Below are positions 1 to 7,662 of a stretch of 64,000 nucleotides of DNA, piece by piece. A model generated the notes under the pieces. That model was not told where the DNA came from. It did no database searches and saw nothing but the letters and a program-made list of their open reading frames with translations. Each line of letters begins with the position of its first letter. Positions within the stretch are counted from its first letter, which is position 1. The translations under genes were made by a program, and so were the position numbers. The stretch comes from Neobacillus paridis (GTDB lineage: Bacteria > Bacillota > Bacilli > Bacillales > Cytobacillaceae), in assembly GCF_016765675.1 (NCBI RefSeq), contig NZ_JAESWB010000181.1:62001-126000 (forward strand), in the 5' to 3' direction.

Positions 1-272
1 TCATCCGCGCGGTGGAAAAAATGCCCGCTGCCGCAAGGCCGACCGTACACTGTGTTGCATTCTCCAACGATTGTGTCGAAAAGCTTGGAGAAGCTGATAT
101 TATCAATAACATAACACCGGTGAATGAACTGAAGCTGGCCGCGATCAAGGCGCACCGCTCACAGACCGAGGCAACGCTCGCTGACATGGAGGAAAAATTG
201 AAAAATCAGGATCCACAAGTGATGGTCTGGCTCAACAATGAGCGGTTCTGGACCTATAAATTTGATAAGTGA
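1..272 (+). CDS. bshB2: Bacillithiol biosynthesis deacetylase BshB2, C-terminal part
   Basis: This is the C-terminal ~90 residues of a PIG-L/LmbE-family deacetylase. The reading frame is open from base 3 through the left edge, so the true start lies outside the window. The tail contains the family-typical segment HCVAFSNDCVEKLG followed by IKAHRSQT and ends with RFWTYKF, which resembles my recollection of Bacillus BshB2 (YojG). In this family the enzyme removes the acetyl group from N-acetylglucosaminyl-malate during bacillithiol synthesis in the cytoplasm. The zinc ligands would be mostly in the missing N-terminal half, so catalytic competence cannot be judged. A bidirectional terminator follows at 391-429. 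Confidence 0.72.
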   Translation, partial: IRAVEKMPAAARPTVHCVAFSNDCVEKLGEADIINNITPVNELKLAAIKAHRSQTEATLADMEEKLKNQDPQVMVWLNNERFWTYKFDK

Positions 273-390
273 AAATTCGCCGACTGGCGATTCCGTAAGG
301 ACGGATCATGAGGCGCAGTTGAACTTATGCTTTCCCATTAGTCCATCATGCAGCGCAAAGAATGAAAATAGTTATACTTTCATGGTAGTT
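270..390. repeat. Dispersed intergenic element, copy 1 (rearranged)
   Basis: Begins with the family start GAAAATTCGCCGACTGGCGA and continues with a GAGGCGCAGTTGAACTTATGC block. Its right half (356-388) is a 33-nt exact inverted match to 38624-38656 in another copy, so part of the element is in opposite orientation here. No coding potential is seen. Confidence 0.6.
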
Positions 391-429
391 AAAAAATGAC
401 GCGTGCCGATTTCGCACACGTCATTTTTT
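391..429. terminator. Bidirectional intrinsic terminator
   Basis: A-tract, stem AAATGACG with pairing CGTCATTT, inner GTGC/GCAC pairing, then a T-tract. It lies between the end of bshB2 and the 21-nt array downstream of the convergent regulator gene. Confidence 0.8.
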
Positions 430-460
430 CTTCGCTGTAGAAAGGTATCTTCACTAATTT

Positions 461-590
461 TGGCGATATCTACACTGTTTGTGACGATATCTACACTATT
501 TGACCAGATAGCTACACTTTTTGTGACAATATCTACACTTTCTGGCCAGATATCTACACTTTTGCAGCGGATAGTTACAATCCACTGTTC
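461..590. repeat. 21-nt tandem array, core ATCTACACT
   Basis: The core ATCTACACT, or a close variant, starts at 468, 489, 510, 531, 552 and 573, an exact 21-nt pitch. The linker between cores varies (TTTGTGACGAT, TTTGACCAGAT, TTCTGGCCAGAT). It sits in the convergent gap between bshB2 and the Fnr-like gene. Open frames through it are by-products of the 21-nt (multiple of three) period. Confidence 0.85.
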
Positions 591-611
591 CAGCCGTCGC
601 AACAAATTACC

Positions 612-1355
612 TCAATACCCGTGATGCGCCAATGTGCACAGCTTGCACCAGTCGAGGATGACAATTTTTCGTGATTTCATCTCAATCAATTCATCCTTGC
701 GCAGCTTCGAAAATACGCGGCTGACGCTTTCCCGGGTCGTCCCCACCACCGTTGCAAACTCCTGGACCGTCAAGGGGATTTCAATCCCCCAGCGCTTCCC
801 GTCAGTATTAAATTTAGCCCCTAAGCGCTGCAGCGTTTTCACCGTTTTCGCATACACATCGAGCAAGGCCACATCGCGCAGCTGTCCGGTCATTTCCCTT
901 AAGGCATCGCTCATATAGCGGACCAGTTGCAGCGCCAGTTCCGGATAATCAGCAAGATCTTTCTCCAGCTCCTGCTTGTCCAAAAACAAAATCTTACCGT
1001 TCTCCAGCATCGTTGCCGTGGCCGGATAGCACTCAGCATTATTGGTAAACAGACAGGCCTCGGCAAAAATGTCGCCCTGCTGCTTCATACAAACAATAAT
1101 TTCATTGCCGTTTTCATCCCGCTTCGTCAGCTTGACCGCTCCGGAAAAAATGAAATAAACCCCTTTTGCCACTTCATCCTCGGCAATAATCTGCGTTCCC
1201 TTTTTGAACTCAAAGGTTTGAATCCGCCTTTCAATGACCGCAAGCGAAGCAGCTGATAACTCTTTAAAAATTACAATCTTGCGCAGCAAATCCGCTTTAT
1301 TCAGCTCCCGATAAACTGCCAAATTCTCGTCCTGCAAGTAGTTGATTTGGACCAA
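612..1355 (-). CDS. Crp/Fnr-family transcriptional regulator, Fnr-like with C-terminal CxxCx4H
   Basis: Cyclic-nucleotide-binding-type beta barrel in the N-terminal half, a long dimerisation helix near LVRYMSDALREMTGQL, and a C-terminal winged helix with the recognition segment VVGTTRESVSRVFSKLR. I place the start at TTG 1355 (247 aa) because it follows a strong AAAGGTGGTGG site at 5-6 nt; ATG codons at 1394 and 1388 are in frame but lack a ribosome site. B. subtilis Fnr binds a 4Fe-4S cluster with three C-terminal cysteines (C-x2-C-x4-C) plus an Asp. Here the tail WCKLCTLAHH has the same spacing with Cys, Cys and His (about C237, C240, H245). It lies divergent to the nos operon and has an Fnr box in its own promoter, so it is probably the anaerobic activator of nos and autoregulated. 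Binding of an Fe-S cluster is inferred. Confidence 0.85.
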   Translation of the reverse strand: MVQINYLQDENLAVYRELNKADLLRKIVIFKELSAASLAVIERRIQTFEFKKGTQIIAEDEVAKGVYFIFSGAVKLTKRDENGNEIIVCMKQQGDIFAEACLFTNNAECYPATATMLENGKILFLDKQELEKDLADYPELALQLVRYMSDALREMTGQLRDVALLDVYAKTVKTLQRLGAKFNTDGKRWGIEIPLTVQEFATVVGTTRESVSRVFSKLRKDELIEMKSRKIVILDWCKLCTLAHHGY

Positions 1356-1417
1356 AATTGCCACCACCTTTTCAAAAGAAATCCTCATTATCACTAAAAC
1401 ACTTTAGATTAGCCTCT

Positions 1418-1459
1418 ATTATAATGACCTGTCTCCAAAAATGAGTGACATAGCTCACA
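1418..1459 (-). promoter_or_regulatory. Promoter of the Fnr-like gene with Fnr box
   Basis: Read on the minus strand, 1459-1444 is TGTGA-GCTATG-TCACT, which fits the Bacillus Fnr consensus TGTGA-N6-TCACT. A perfect -10 TATAAT (minus strand) lies at 1418-1423, about 31 nt from the box centre, as expected for activation from -41.5. This suggests autoregulation. Confidence 0.7.
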
Positions 1460-1576
1460 AAAAGGAATCCTCCCTACATAAATATACATTTCAAAAAAAG
1501 TTCATTTTTTCAAACCAGCTTTGTTAATAATTTTTTCATAGCCCCTTCACAAAATTTTCATAAATACCAGAACTAG

Positions 1577-1619
1577 TGTGATTCCCATCACACTTCACCG
1601 GAATAGCGAAGTCTAGGAT
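1577..1619 (+). promoter_or_regulatory. nos operon promoter with perfect Fnr/Crp-type palindrome
   Basis: TGTGA-TTCCCA-TCACA at 1577-1592 is a perfect palindrome. A -10-like TAGGAT lies at 1614-1619, where a class II Fnr-dependent promoter with the box at -41.5 would put it. The predicted start near 1626 leaves a short leader before the GTG start of nosC at 1654. Confidence 0.75.
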
Positions 1620-1653
1620 GAAAATGTTCATACCTAGAAAAGGAGGGGAAAAG

Positions 1654-2103
1654 GTGAAAAAATCAATTATTAGTTTTGTGATTAGTTTAGTCATTGGCTT
1701 TGGGCTTGGCTACCTCGTCTTTGATGTCCTGATTGGGAACTCCAGTCATGAAGCACAGACAGCACAAACCGGTCCAAAAGACAAAGCAGCCACAACTGAA
1801 AAAAGCAGCACCTCGACGGAACCAGCCGCCAAAACCGTTGCCGCTGACGAGGACAACATCCTAAATAAAAAGGGCTGCCTAGGCTGTCACAGCGTGGAAT
1901 CCCTTAATCTACAAGGCGGGCAAGTAGGTCCCGACCTATCCAAGGCTTATGTCAATGTGGAAGGGAAACACGGCAAGCCGATTGAAGAATTCCTGAAAAA
2001 ACCAACTACAGAGGTGATGTCAGGAGTTATCGGCAAAAATCCATTAACCGACCAAGAACGCAAGCAAGTATTGGAATTACTGAAAAAAGCATCTGAAAAA
2101 TAA
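1654..2103 (+). CDS. nosC: Membrane-anchored c-type cytochrome NosC
   Basis: A 149-residue mono-haem cytochrome. After a hydrophobic N-terminal anchor (about residues 4-27) comes a low-complexity Thr/Ala/Lys linker and then a haem c domain with the site CLGCH. A Met in EVMSGVIGK is a candidate distal ligand. The GTG start at 1654 is preferred over the in-frame ATG at 1618 because AAGGAGGGG lies just upstream. It is the first gene of the nos operon, 20 nt before nosZ. In Gram-positive and other clade II clusters a small cytochrome c at this position is thought to deliver electrons from quinol to N2O reductase on the outer face of the membrane; that role is inferred from family and position. 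Confidence 0.85.
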   Translation: MKKSIISFVISLVIGFGLGYLVFDVLIGNSSHEAQTAQTGPKDKAATTEKSSTSTEPAAKTVAADEDNILNKKGCLGCHSVESLNLQGGQVGPDLSKAYVNVEGKHGKPIEEFLKKPTTEVMSGVIGKNPLTDQERKQVLELLKKASEK

Positions 2104-2123
2104 TACAAAGAGAGGTGTACTGA

Positions 2124-3989
2124 ATGAAAAAATGGATTCCGATCGCATCGGGCCTGCTGGCTGGTTTTATCGCGGCAACGATTACCTTTGCCGACTTCTC
2201 ATTTCCAAAATCCGAAACCGCTTCCGCCAGCAACAAGACCGATGCTCAAAAGGTTTATGTGCCATTTGGCAAAAAAGATGACTATTATCTGTTTGCATCT
2301 GGCGGCCACTCCGGACAAATGTTTATTTACGGTGTGCCCTCGATGCGCAAAATCAGAACGATCCCGGTCTTCTCGCCGGACTCCGCTACTGGTTATGGCT
2401 TTGACGAACATTCGAAAAAGCTGATGGGCGGTTATACATGGGGCGACCTGCACCACCCGGCCCTATCGGAAACAAATGGCGATTATGACGGCAAATGGAT
2501 GTTTGCCACTGATGTTGGCAATGCCCGCGCCGCCGTTGTTGACCTAAAAACATTCACCACCAAAGACATTATCAAAGTGCCTAACACAGCCGGCCCGCAC
2601 TGTGCCGCGTTTGTAACGGAAAATACCGAGTACTTGTTTTTACCAACAAGATTCGCTGTTCCGCTTGGGCAAAAATACGAATCGCTTGACAACTACAGCC
2701 AGAAATACCGCGGCGTGATGTCAGCGGTAACTTTTGATGACAAAAAGGAAAAGCTTCACATCGCCTATCAAGTGGCGCTGCCGCCATGGTCTTATGACCT
2801 TTCCGATGCCGGTAAGAAAATATCCAAAGATTGGGCCGTAATGACCACTTACAATACTGAAGAAGCAACTACAACAATGGAAGTAAAAGCATCCCAGGCT
2901 GACCGTGACTACATCGTCCTGTTCAACTGGAAAGAGCTTGCCCAAATGGTTAAGGAAGGCAAATATGAAAATGTTGGCGGGCAAAAAATGATTTTCCCGG
3001 AAAAACAAAAAGGCGGCATTTATTTAGTCCCTGTTGCCAAATCCCCGCATGGTGTAGACGTAACACCAGACGGCAAACGATTCATCGCTTCCGGCAAGCT
3101 GGCCCCGGCGATGACGGTATTCTCGTTTGAAAAAGCCTTCAAGGCGATTAAAAATAAAGATTTTGCTGGCAAACGCAATGGTATTCCGATTTTAAACTAT
3201 AAATCGGTCATGGAACGCGAAGTCAACCCGGAAAATGCCCTTGGACCGCTACATACACAATTTGATGATAAAGGCATGGCTTACACCACGATGTTCATTT
3301 CATCAGAAATTGTCAAGTGGGATCCAAATACCGGTAAAACATTAGACCGCGTACCAGTTCAATATTCACCAGGACACGCAGTTTCCGCTGAAGGAGACAC
3401 GGTATCGCCCGACGGAAAATGGATTATCGCGCTGAATAAACTCGCGAAGGATTCCTACCTATCAGTTGGACCTTCTCACCCAGAATCAATGCAATTAATC
3501 GATCTCAGCGGCAAGAAAATGAAGATCGTTCAATCGGTACCGGTTGATCCGGAGCCGCACTATGCCCAAATGATCAAGGCGGACAAAATCAAGACGATTA
3601 ACGTCTATCCAAAGGATTCGAAAAACAAGGATGCCGTCTACACCCAAAAAGATACTAAAATTGTCCGCAAAGGCAACGAAGTCCATGTCTACGGGATTGC
3701 GATGCGTTCAAGATTTGTATTTGATTCCAAAGCAAAACGTCCTGACGTGATTGAGGTGAACCAAGGCGACCATGTCTTCATCCATTTAACGAACATCGAC
3801 TTCGATGAGGACATTACCCACGGTTTCGCGATCAATGACTATGACTTGAACATGGAAGTCCAGCCGGGACAAACCAATACAATGGAATTTACCGCCGATA
3901 AAGCCGGTACCTTCCCGCTCTATTGCACAAACTTCTGCTCTGCCCTGCACCAGGAAATGAACGGCTACTTCCTTGTCAAACCGAAATAG
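2124..3989 (+). CDS. nosZ: Nitrous oxide reductase NosZ, clade II, Sec-type
   Basis: Reduces N2O to N2 outside the cytoplasmic membrane. The protein has 621 residues. The N-terminus is a plain Sec-type hydrophobic signal with no twin arginine, as in clade II (atypical) enzymes. An N-terminal beta-propeller carries the seven histidine motifs of the CuZ site: DLHHP (about 110-111), GPHC (about 159), then SPHG, PLHT, PGHA and EPHY. The C-terminal cupredoxin domain has the CuA motif CTNFCSALHQEM (C601, C605, H609, M612). All key ligands I can check are present, so the enzyme looks intact. A good AGAGAGG ribosome site precedes the start. The operon continues to nosBDYF after a gap of about 320 nt containing repeats. 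Confidence 0.96.
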   Translation: MKKWIPIASGLLAGFIAATITFADFSFPKSETASASNKTDAQKVYVPFGKKDDYYLFASGGHSGQMFIYGVPSMRKIRTIPVFSPDSATGYGFDEHSKKLMGGYTWGDLHHPALSETNGDYDGKWMFATDVGNARAAVVDLKTFTTKDIIKVPNTAGPHCAAFVTENTEYLFLPTRFAVPLGQKYESLDNYSQKYRGVMSAVTFDDKKEKLHIAYQVALPPWSYDLSDAGKKISKDWAVMTTYNTEEATTTMEVKASQADRDYIVLFNWKELAQMVKEGKYENVGGQKMIFPEKQKGGIYLVPVAKSPHGVDVTPDGKRFIASGKLAPAMTVFSFEKAFKAIKNKDFAGKRNGIPILNYKSVMEREVNPENALGPLHTQFDDKGMAYTTMFISSEIVKWDPNTGKTLDRVPVQYSPGHAVSAEGDTVSPDGKWIIALNKLAKDSYLSVGPSHPESMQLIDLSGKKMKIVQSVPVDPEPHYAQMIKADKIKTINVYPKDSKNKDAVYTQKDTKIVRKGNEVHVYGIAMRSRFVFDSKAKRPDVIEVNQGDHVFIHLTNIDFDEDITHGFAINDYDLNMEVQPGQTNTMEFTADKAGTFPLYCTNFCSALHQEMNGYFLVKPK

Positions 3990-4245
3990 AAAAGCGGAAG
4001 CGCCTTGTTTATGCTGCCGTAGCGTTCCTTGTGGAGCTGGACAATTCTCAATTTTGAACGATATAAATTCTGATATTATAAAGAGAACTCGCCGACTGGC
4101 AAACCCACAAGGCGAGGACAGAGACAGGGTTGGCTCAAAAGCAACATGTTTGTGCCGCGATGCCAATGCTTTGTGCACTTTGTAATTAGCCCAGCTTAAT
4201 CGGCCACCCTAGCCGTCTTAAGCCTGGCAGTCTTTTTTGGCGGGG
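3990..4245. repeat. Two intergenic repeat elements between nosZ and nosB
   Basis: 3990-4060 starts AAAAGCGGAAGCGCC and ends near GGAGCTGGACA; the same family occurs inverted at 20058-20125. From about 4078 a copy of the GAGAACTCGCCGACTGGC element follows, running through GAGGACAGAGACAGGG and TTTGTGCACTTTG to about 4200. A further pairing, GCC(A)CCCTAGCCG...CCTGGCAG, ends in a T-tract near 4232-4238. The repeats separate nosCZ from nosBDYF and could attenuate downstream expression. Confidence 0.55.
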
Positions 4246-4309
4246 GGATCAATTGAACAATTGGTACCCTCCCCATTACAAAGATTACACCATAATAGGA
4301 GTGGTTATC

Positions 4310-4885
4310 TTGAATGATCAAAAGAAAGGGAAATTATCACTTGGTTCAGCTTTATTAATTGGACTTTCCGCTATTCTCATTGTGATTTCGATGTTTTTCC
4401 CTTGGTGGAGAATGCTCTTCTATGCGCCACAATACCCAGAAGGCCTAAATATCATCGTCTATCCGAATAAACTAGCAGGCGAAATTGACATCATTAACGG
4501 GCTCAACCATTATATTGGGATGTCCAATTTCAGCGAGAAAAATTTCCCGGAATTATCCTACTTAATCTACATTGTTGGCGGCTTGGCGGTCCTGACCCTG
4601 ATTACCGCGGTGCTGCGCAAAAAATCCATACTTTACGGGTTAATCTCGCTATTCGTCATTGGCGGTTTAGCTGGAGTGTTAGACCTTTATGCAGCGTTAA
4701 AAAAATACGGCACCAATTTGGACCCGCATGCGCCCATCCACATGGACCCATTCGTCCCGCCGATTATCGGAGCCAATAAAGTGGCCAACTTTACAACCCA
4801 CAGCTTGTTAGGCACAGGTGTCTACATCGTGATTATCGCATTCATTTTATTACTGATTCCGCTATGGAAGGATCGAAAAAGATGA
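4310..4885 (+). CDS. nosB: NosB-like polytopic membrane protein of clade II nos cluster
   Basis: A 191-residue protein with about four membrane segments: LSLGSALLIGLSAILIVI, the segment around LIYIVGGLAVLTLITAV, SILYGLISLFVIGGLAGVL, and a C-terminal GTGVYIVIIAFILLLIPL. The extracytoplasmic loop after FFPWWRM contains the distinctive GLNHYIGM. A protein of this type directly downstream of nosZ is a hallmark of clade II nos clusters and is called NosB; its role in electron supply or maturation is unproven. I chose the TTG at 4310 because TAGGAGTGG lies 7 nt upstream; a longer in-frame start at 4253 would add 19 non-hydrophobic residues. It overlaps nosD by ATGA. Confidence 0.7.
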   Translation: MNDQKKGKLSLGSALLIGLSAILIVISMFFPWWRMLFYAPQYPEGLNIIVYPNKLAGEIDIINGLNHYIGMSNFSEKNFPELSYLIYIVGGLAVLTLITAVLRKKSILYGLISLFVIGGLAGVLDLYAALKKYGTNLDPHAPIHMDPFVPPIIGANKVANFTTHSLLGTGVYIVIIAFILLLIPLWKDRKR

Positions 4886-6231
4886 AAAAAATATCGCTCC
4901 TACTTGTTGTTTTTTCTCTCCTGTTTTTGATAAAACCGGAAAAAAATATGGCAGCCGAGAATTTGCAAGCGAAAATCGACTCCATGAAAGCAGGAGCGGT
5001 TTTGAAGCTTGAGAACAAAACATATCAAGGCAATATCGTCATTAACAAACCGCTGACACTCGTCGGCCAAAAACATACCGTGATTAAGGGCGACAGCACC
5101 GGCAACGTCATCAGTGTGAAGGCACCGCAGGTAACCTTAAGCCATTTCACGGTGGAAGGCAGCAGCATGAATCGCAACTCTGCCGAAGAATATGCCGCGG
5201 TCAAGGTCTACACGAACCACAATGTGATCGAGCATATCCGGGTCCGCGATTCCTTCCACGGCATTTATTTAAGCAAAGCCTTCCACAACACCGTTCGTTA
5301 CTGCAACATAAAGGGACTTGGCAAGGGAGAAATCGCCGCCCAAGGCAACGGGCTTCATATTTGGTATGCCGAGGACAATCTCCTCTCTCATAACACGATT
5401 GAAGGCACCCGTGACGGGATGTTCTTCGACTATGCCAACCACAACCAAAGCTATGACAATCATATCAGCAATACCCGCTACGGGCTGCATTATATGTACT
5501 CCGACGGCAATATGTTTAAAGGCAATACGTTTACCATGAACGAAGGCGGCGCCGCCGTCATGAACTCGAATCATCTGACTCTAAAAGACAATCAATTTAT
5601 CATCAACTATGGCAATCAATCATTCGGCCTCCTCTTGCTGCAGGCCAATGATAACAGAATCGAAGATAATACGTTTTATATGAACCAGCGCGGCTTGTAC
5701 ATTGACCAAGCCACGAGGAATTTTTTCAAAAATAACCGCATTGTCCAAAATCAAATTGGAATTGAGCTGTGGGCTAGTTCCAATGATGAAATATTTACCT
5801 TAAACCGAATTTCCGAAAACACCATTCCCGCTGTCACGATTGGCGGCAAAGGCGAGCGCAATGTCTGGAGCAAGAAAGGCTTCGGCAACGACTGGGGCAG
5901 ATCGTTTCCGCTCACCGACTTAAATCAGGACGGCATCGGGGATTTTCCGATAACTTACTATTCCAGCCTCCACCAACTAATGGAGGATCAGGAATTAACG
6001 ACGTTATTTTTAAAAAGCCCGGCGATTAAAATCTATGAAAAAATCAACGCCACTCTGAACGAAAATGAAGTCATGTTTCGAGATTCGCACCCGCTCGTTT
6101 CGAAAAATAACAGCCATCATGTGGTCGTCTGGATCGTCATCGGACTTGCGGCGGCGGTGTTGATCTTCATAAAGGGGAGACGAAAATATGCATTACATTT
6201 GGAAGGAATGGAAGGAAAACATAAGGGGTAA
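4882..6231 (+). CDS. nosD: NosD, copper-site maturation beta-helix protein
   Basis: A 449-residue exported protein with an N-terminal signal (LLLVVFSLLFLI), a right-handed parallel beta-helix built from many N-rich turns (for example NHNVIEHIRVRDSFHGIYL, DNLLSHNTIEGTRDG, NRIEDNTFYMNQRGLYID), and a C-terminal hydrophobic segment VVWIVIGLAAAVLIFI followed by basic residues. NosD works with the NosFY ABC transporter in assembly of the CuZ centre of NosZ. The start overlaps the nosB stop (ATGA), which favours ATG 4882 over 4864. The extra C-terminal membrane anchor would keep the protein on the outer face of the membrane, fitting a Gram-positive cell. Confidence 0.92.
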   Translation: MKKISLLLVVFSLLFLIKPEKNMAAENLQAKIDSMKAGAVLKLENKTYQGNIVINKPLTLVGQKHTVIKGDSTGNVISVKAPQVTLSHFTVEGSSMNRNSAEEYAAVKVYTNHNVIEHIRVRDSFHGIYLSKAFHNTVRYCNIKGLGKGEIAAQGNGLHIWYAEDNLLSHNTIEGTRDGMFFDYANHNQSYDNHISNTRYGLHYMYSDGNMFKGNTFTMNEGGAAVMNSNHLTLKDNQFIINYGNQSFGLLLLQANDNRIEDNTFYMNQRGLYIDQATRNFFKNNRIVQNQIGIELWASSNDEIFTLNRISENTIPAVTIGGKGERNVWSKKGFGNDWGRSFPLTDLNQDGIGDFPITYYSSLHQLMEDQELTTLFLKSPAIKIYEKINATLNENEVMFRDSHPLVSKNNSHHVVVWIVIGLAAAVLIFIKGRRKYALHLEGMEGKHKG

Positions 6232-6985
6232 GGGGCTTTGGCTTTCTTTGAGCATCATTGGGCTGATTTCAGTCAGCATCCTGTTTCGTTCCACGGCCCT
6301 TTCATTTGACAAAGGCTTTTACATTCTACTGATCAATTTGTTTGATGCCATCATTTATTTTATTCCGATCCTTTGCCTGTTCATCGGTGCCTTTTCGATT
6401 TTTCAAGAAAAAGAGCAAAAGACGCTGATCATGCTGCTGACGAAAAAAGACAGCTTTGCCAGCTTCCTGCTGCGGAAAAGCCTCGCGCTCTATGCGGTAG
6501 TGTTAGTGCCTTTGCTCGTGTGGTTTTTCATCTACCTGTTACTGTTGAAGTTTCAATTCCAGCTTGATCTTAAGTCGTATGTGATTTTTCTGCTTTCGAT
6601 CATGTCGATGGCACTGGTATTTATGCAGATGGGCACGGCAATCGGCAGTTTTTCCCGCTCACGGATGCAGATTATCGGAAGCGCGATTTTTGTCTGGTTT
6701 TACTTTTTCTTTTTGCATGATTTCATCCTGTTGTCGTTCCTGCCGAAGGTTAGCTATGAATCTGTGAAACTATTTTCCATATGTTACTTTTTAAATCCGC
6801 TTGCGGCCGTGCGAATGTTTCTCGAAACCGGCATCGGAGTTTATTCCTTCGGTCACATGTCGCGGCTGCTGCAGGCCTTCATGTGGACGAAGCCGGTGTT
6901 CTTTTTACTGGGGAATCTGGTGGTCTGGCTTGCCGCTTCCATAGGCATAGCGATTGCCTTCAACCGCAAGGAGGGGGTTGAATAA
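6188..6985 (+). CDS. nosY: NosY, ABC transporter permease for NosZ maturation
   Basis: A 265-residue ABC-2-type permease with about six hydrophobic segments, the first at LSIIGLISVSILF. The cytoplasmic loop IFQEKEQKTLIMLLTKK is typical of NosY and related permeases. It pairs with NosF and NosD to supply what the CuZ centre needs, probably sulfur or a sulfur-containing species (family knowledge). The start overlaps the end of nosD by 44 nt and is preceded by AAGGGGAGA; the stop overlaps the nosF start (TAATG), so expression of nosDYF is tightly coupled. Confidence 0.9.
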   Translation: MHYIWKEWKENIRGKGLWLSLSIIGLISVSILFRSTALSFDKGFYILLINLFDAIIYFIPILCLFIGAFSIFQEKEQKTLIMLLTKKDSFASFLLRKSLALYAVVLVPLLVWFFIYLLLLKFQFQLDLKSYVIFLLSIMSMALVFMQMGTAIGSFSRSRMQIIGSAIFVWFYFFFLHDFILLSFLPKVSYESVKLFSICYFLNPLAAVRMFLETGIGVYSFGHMSRLLQAFMWTKPVFFLLGNLVVWLAASIGIAIAFNRKEGVE

Positions 6986-7662
6986 TGATTAAAGTCGAAC
7001 AATTGAGCCAATCCTACGGAAAAAAACGGGTCCTCGACGCTATCTCCGTGGAAATCGGCAAAACTGAAATTTGCGCCCTTGTTGGTAGAAACGGCGCCGG
7101 CAAATCTACTTTTATTAACAGCCTGTTGGGGCTTCTACCGGTGAAGCAAGGAAAAATTACAATTAATGACATTGAAGTCATAAAGAAAAATGTCAAGTGG
7201 AAAAAAGCGATTGCCTATCTGCCGGAAAAATTCATGCTCTACCCCAGCTTGACCGGGCTTGAAAATATGACATTTTTTGCCGAGGCGGTTGTGGGTTCGG
7301 CGGATCTTGGGCGGATGGAACAGATACTGCAGTCGGTGCGCCTCTGGGATGACCGCGATGTCCAAGTGAAGAAGTACTCAAAAGGAATGCTGCAGCGGTT
7401 AGGTCTGGCGATTACGCTCTATCAGGATGCCGATATTTTGATTCTTGATGAGCCGACGAGCGGCATCGATCCGTTGGGGCGCAAGGAAATCTTAGAGGTA
7501 TTAAAGTCGTTGCATGGTAAAACAATCCTCCTCTCCTCGCACCATCTCGATGAAATCCGCCAAGTGTGCACCCATGTTGCCTATTTAGACGATGGAAAAA
7601 TGACAAAATACACGGTTGAAGAATTTTTGGAAACACATCATTTGGGAGGTTATCAGGAATGA
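6985..7662 (+). CDS. nosF: NosF, ABC transporter ATPase for NosZ maturation
   Basis: A 225-residue ATPase with Walker A GRNGAGKS (about residues 35-42), signature YSKGMLQRLGLA, Walker B DILILDEPTSGID and switch His in LLSSHHLDE. All catalytic residues are intact. It energises NosY. The length is on the short side for NosF. Its last codons overlap the start of the downstream lipoprotein gene (ATGA), showing that the latter belongs to the same operon. Confidence 0.92.
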   Translation: MIKVEQLSQSYGKKRVLDAISVEIGKTEICALVGRNGAGKSTFINSLLGLLPVKQGKITINDIEVIKKNVKWKKAIAYLPEKFMLYPSLTGLENMTFFAEAVVGSADLGRMEQILQSVRLWDDRDVQVKKYSKGMLQRLGLAITLYQDADILILDEPTSGIDPLGRKEILEVLKSLHGKTILLSSHHLDEIRQVCTHVAYLDDGKMTKYTVEEFLETHHLGGYQE

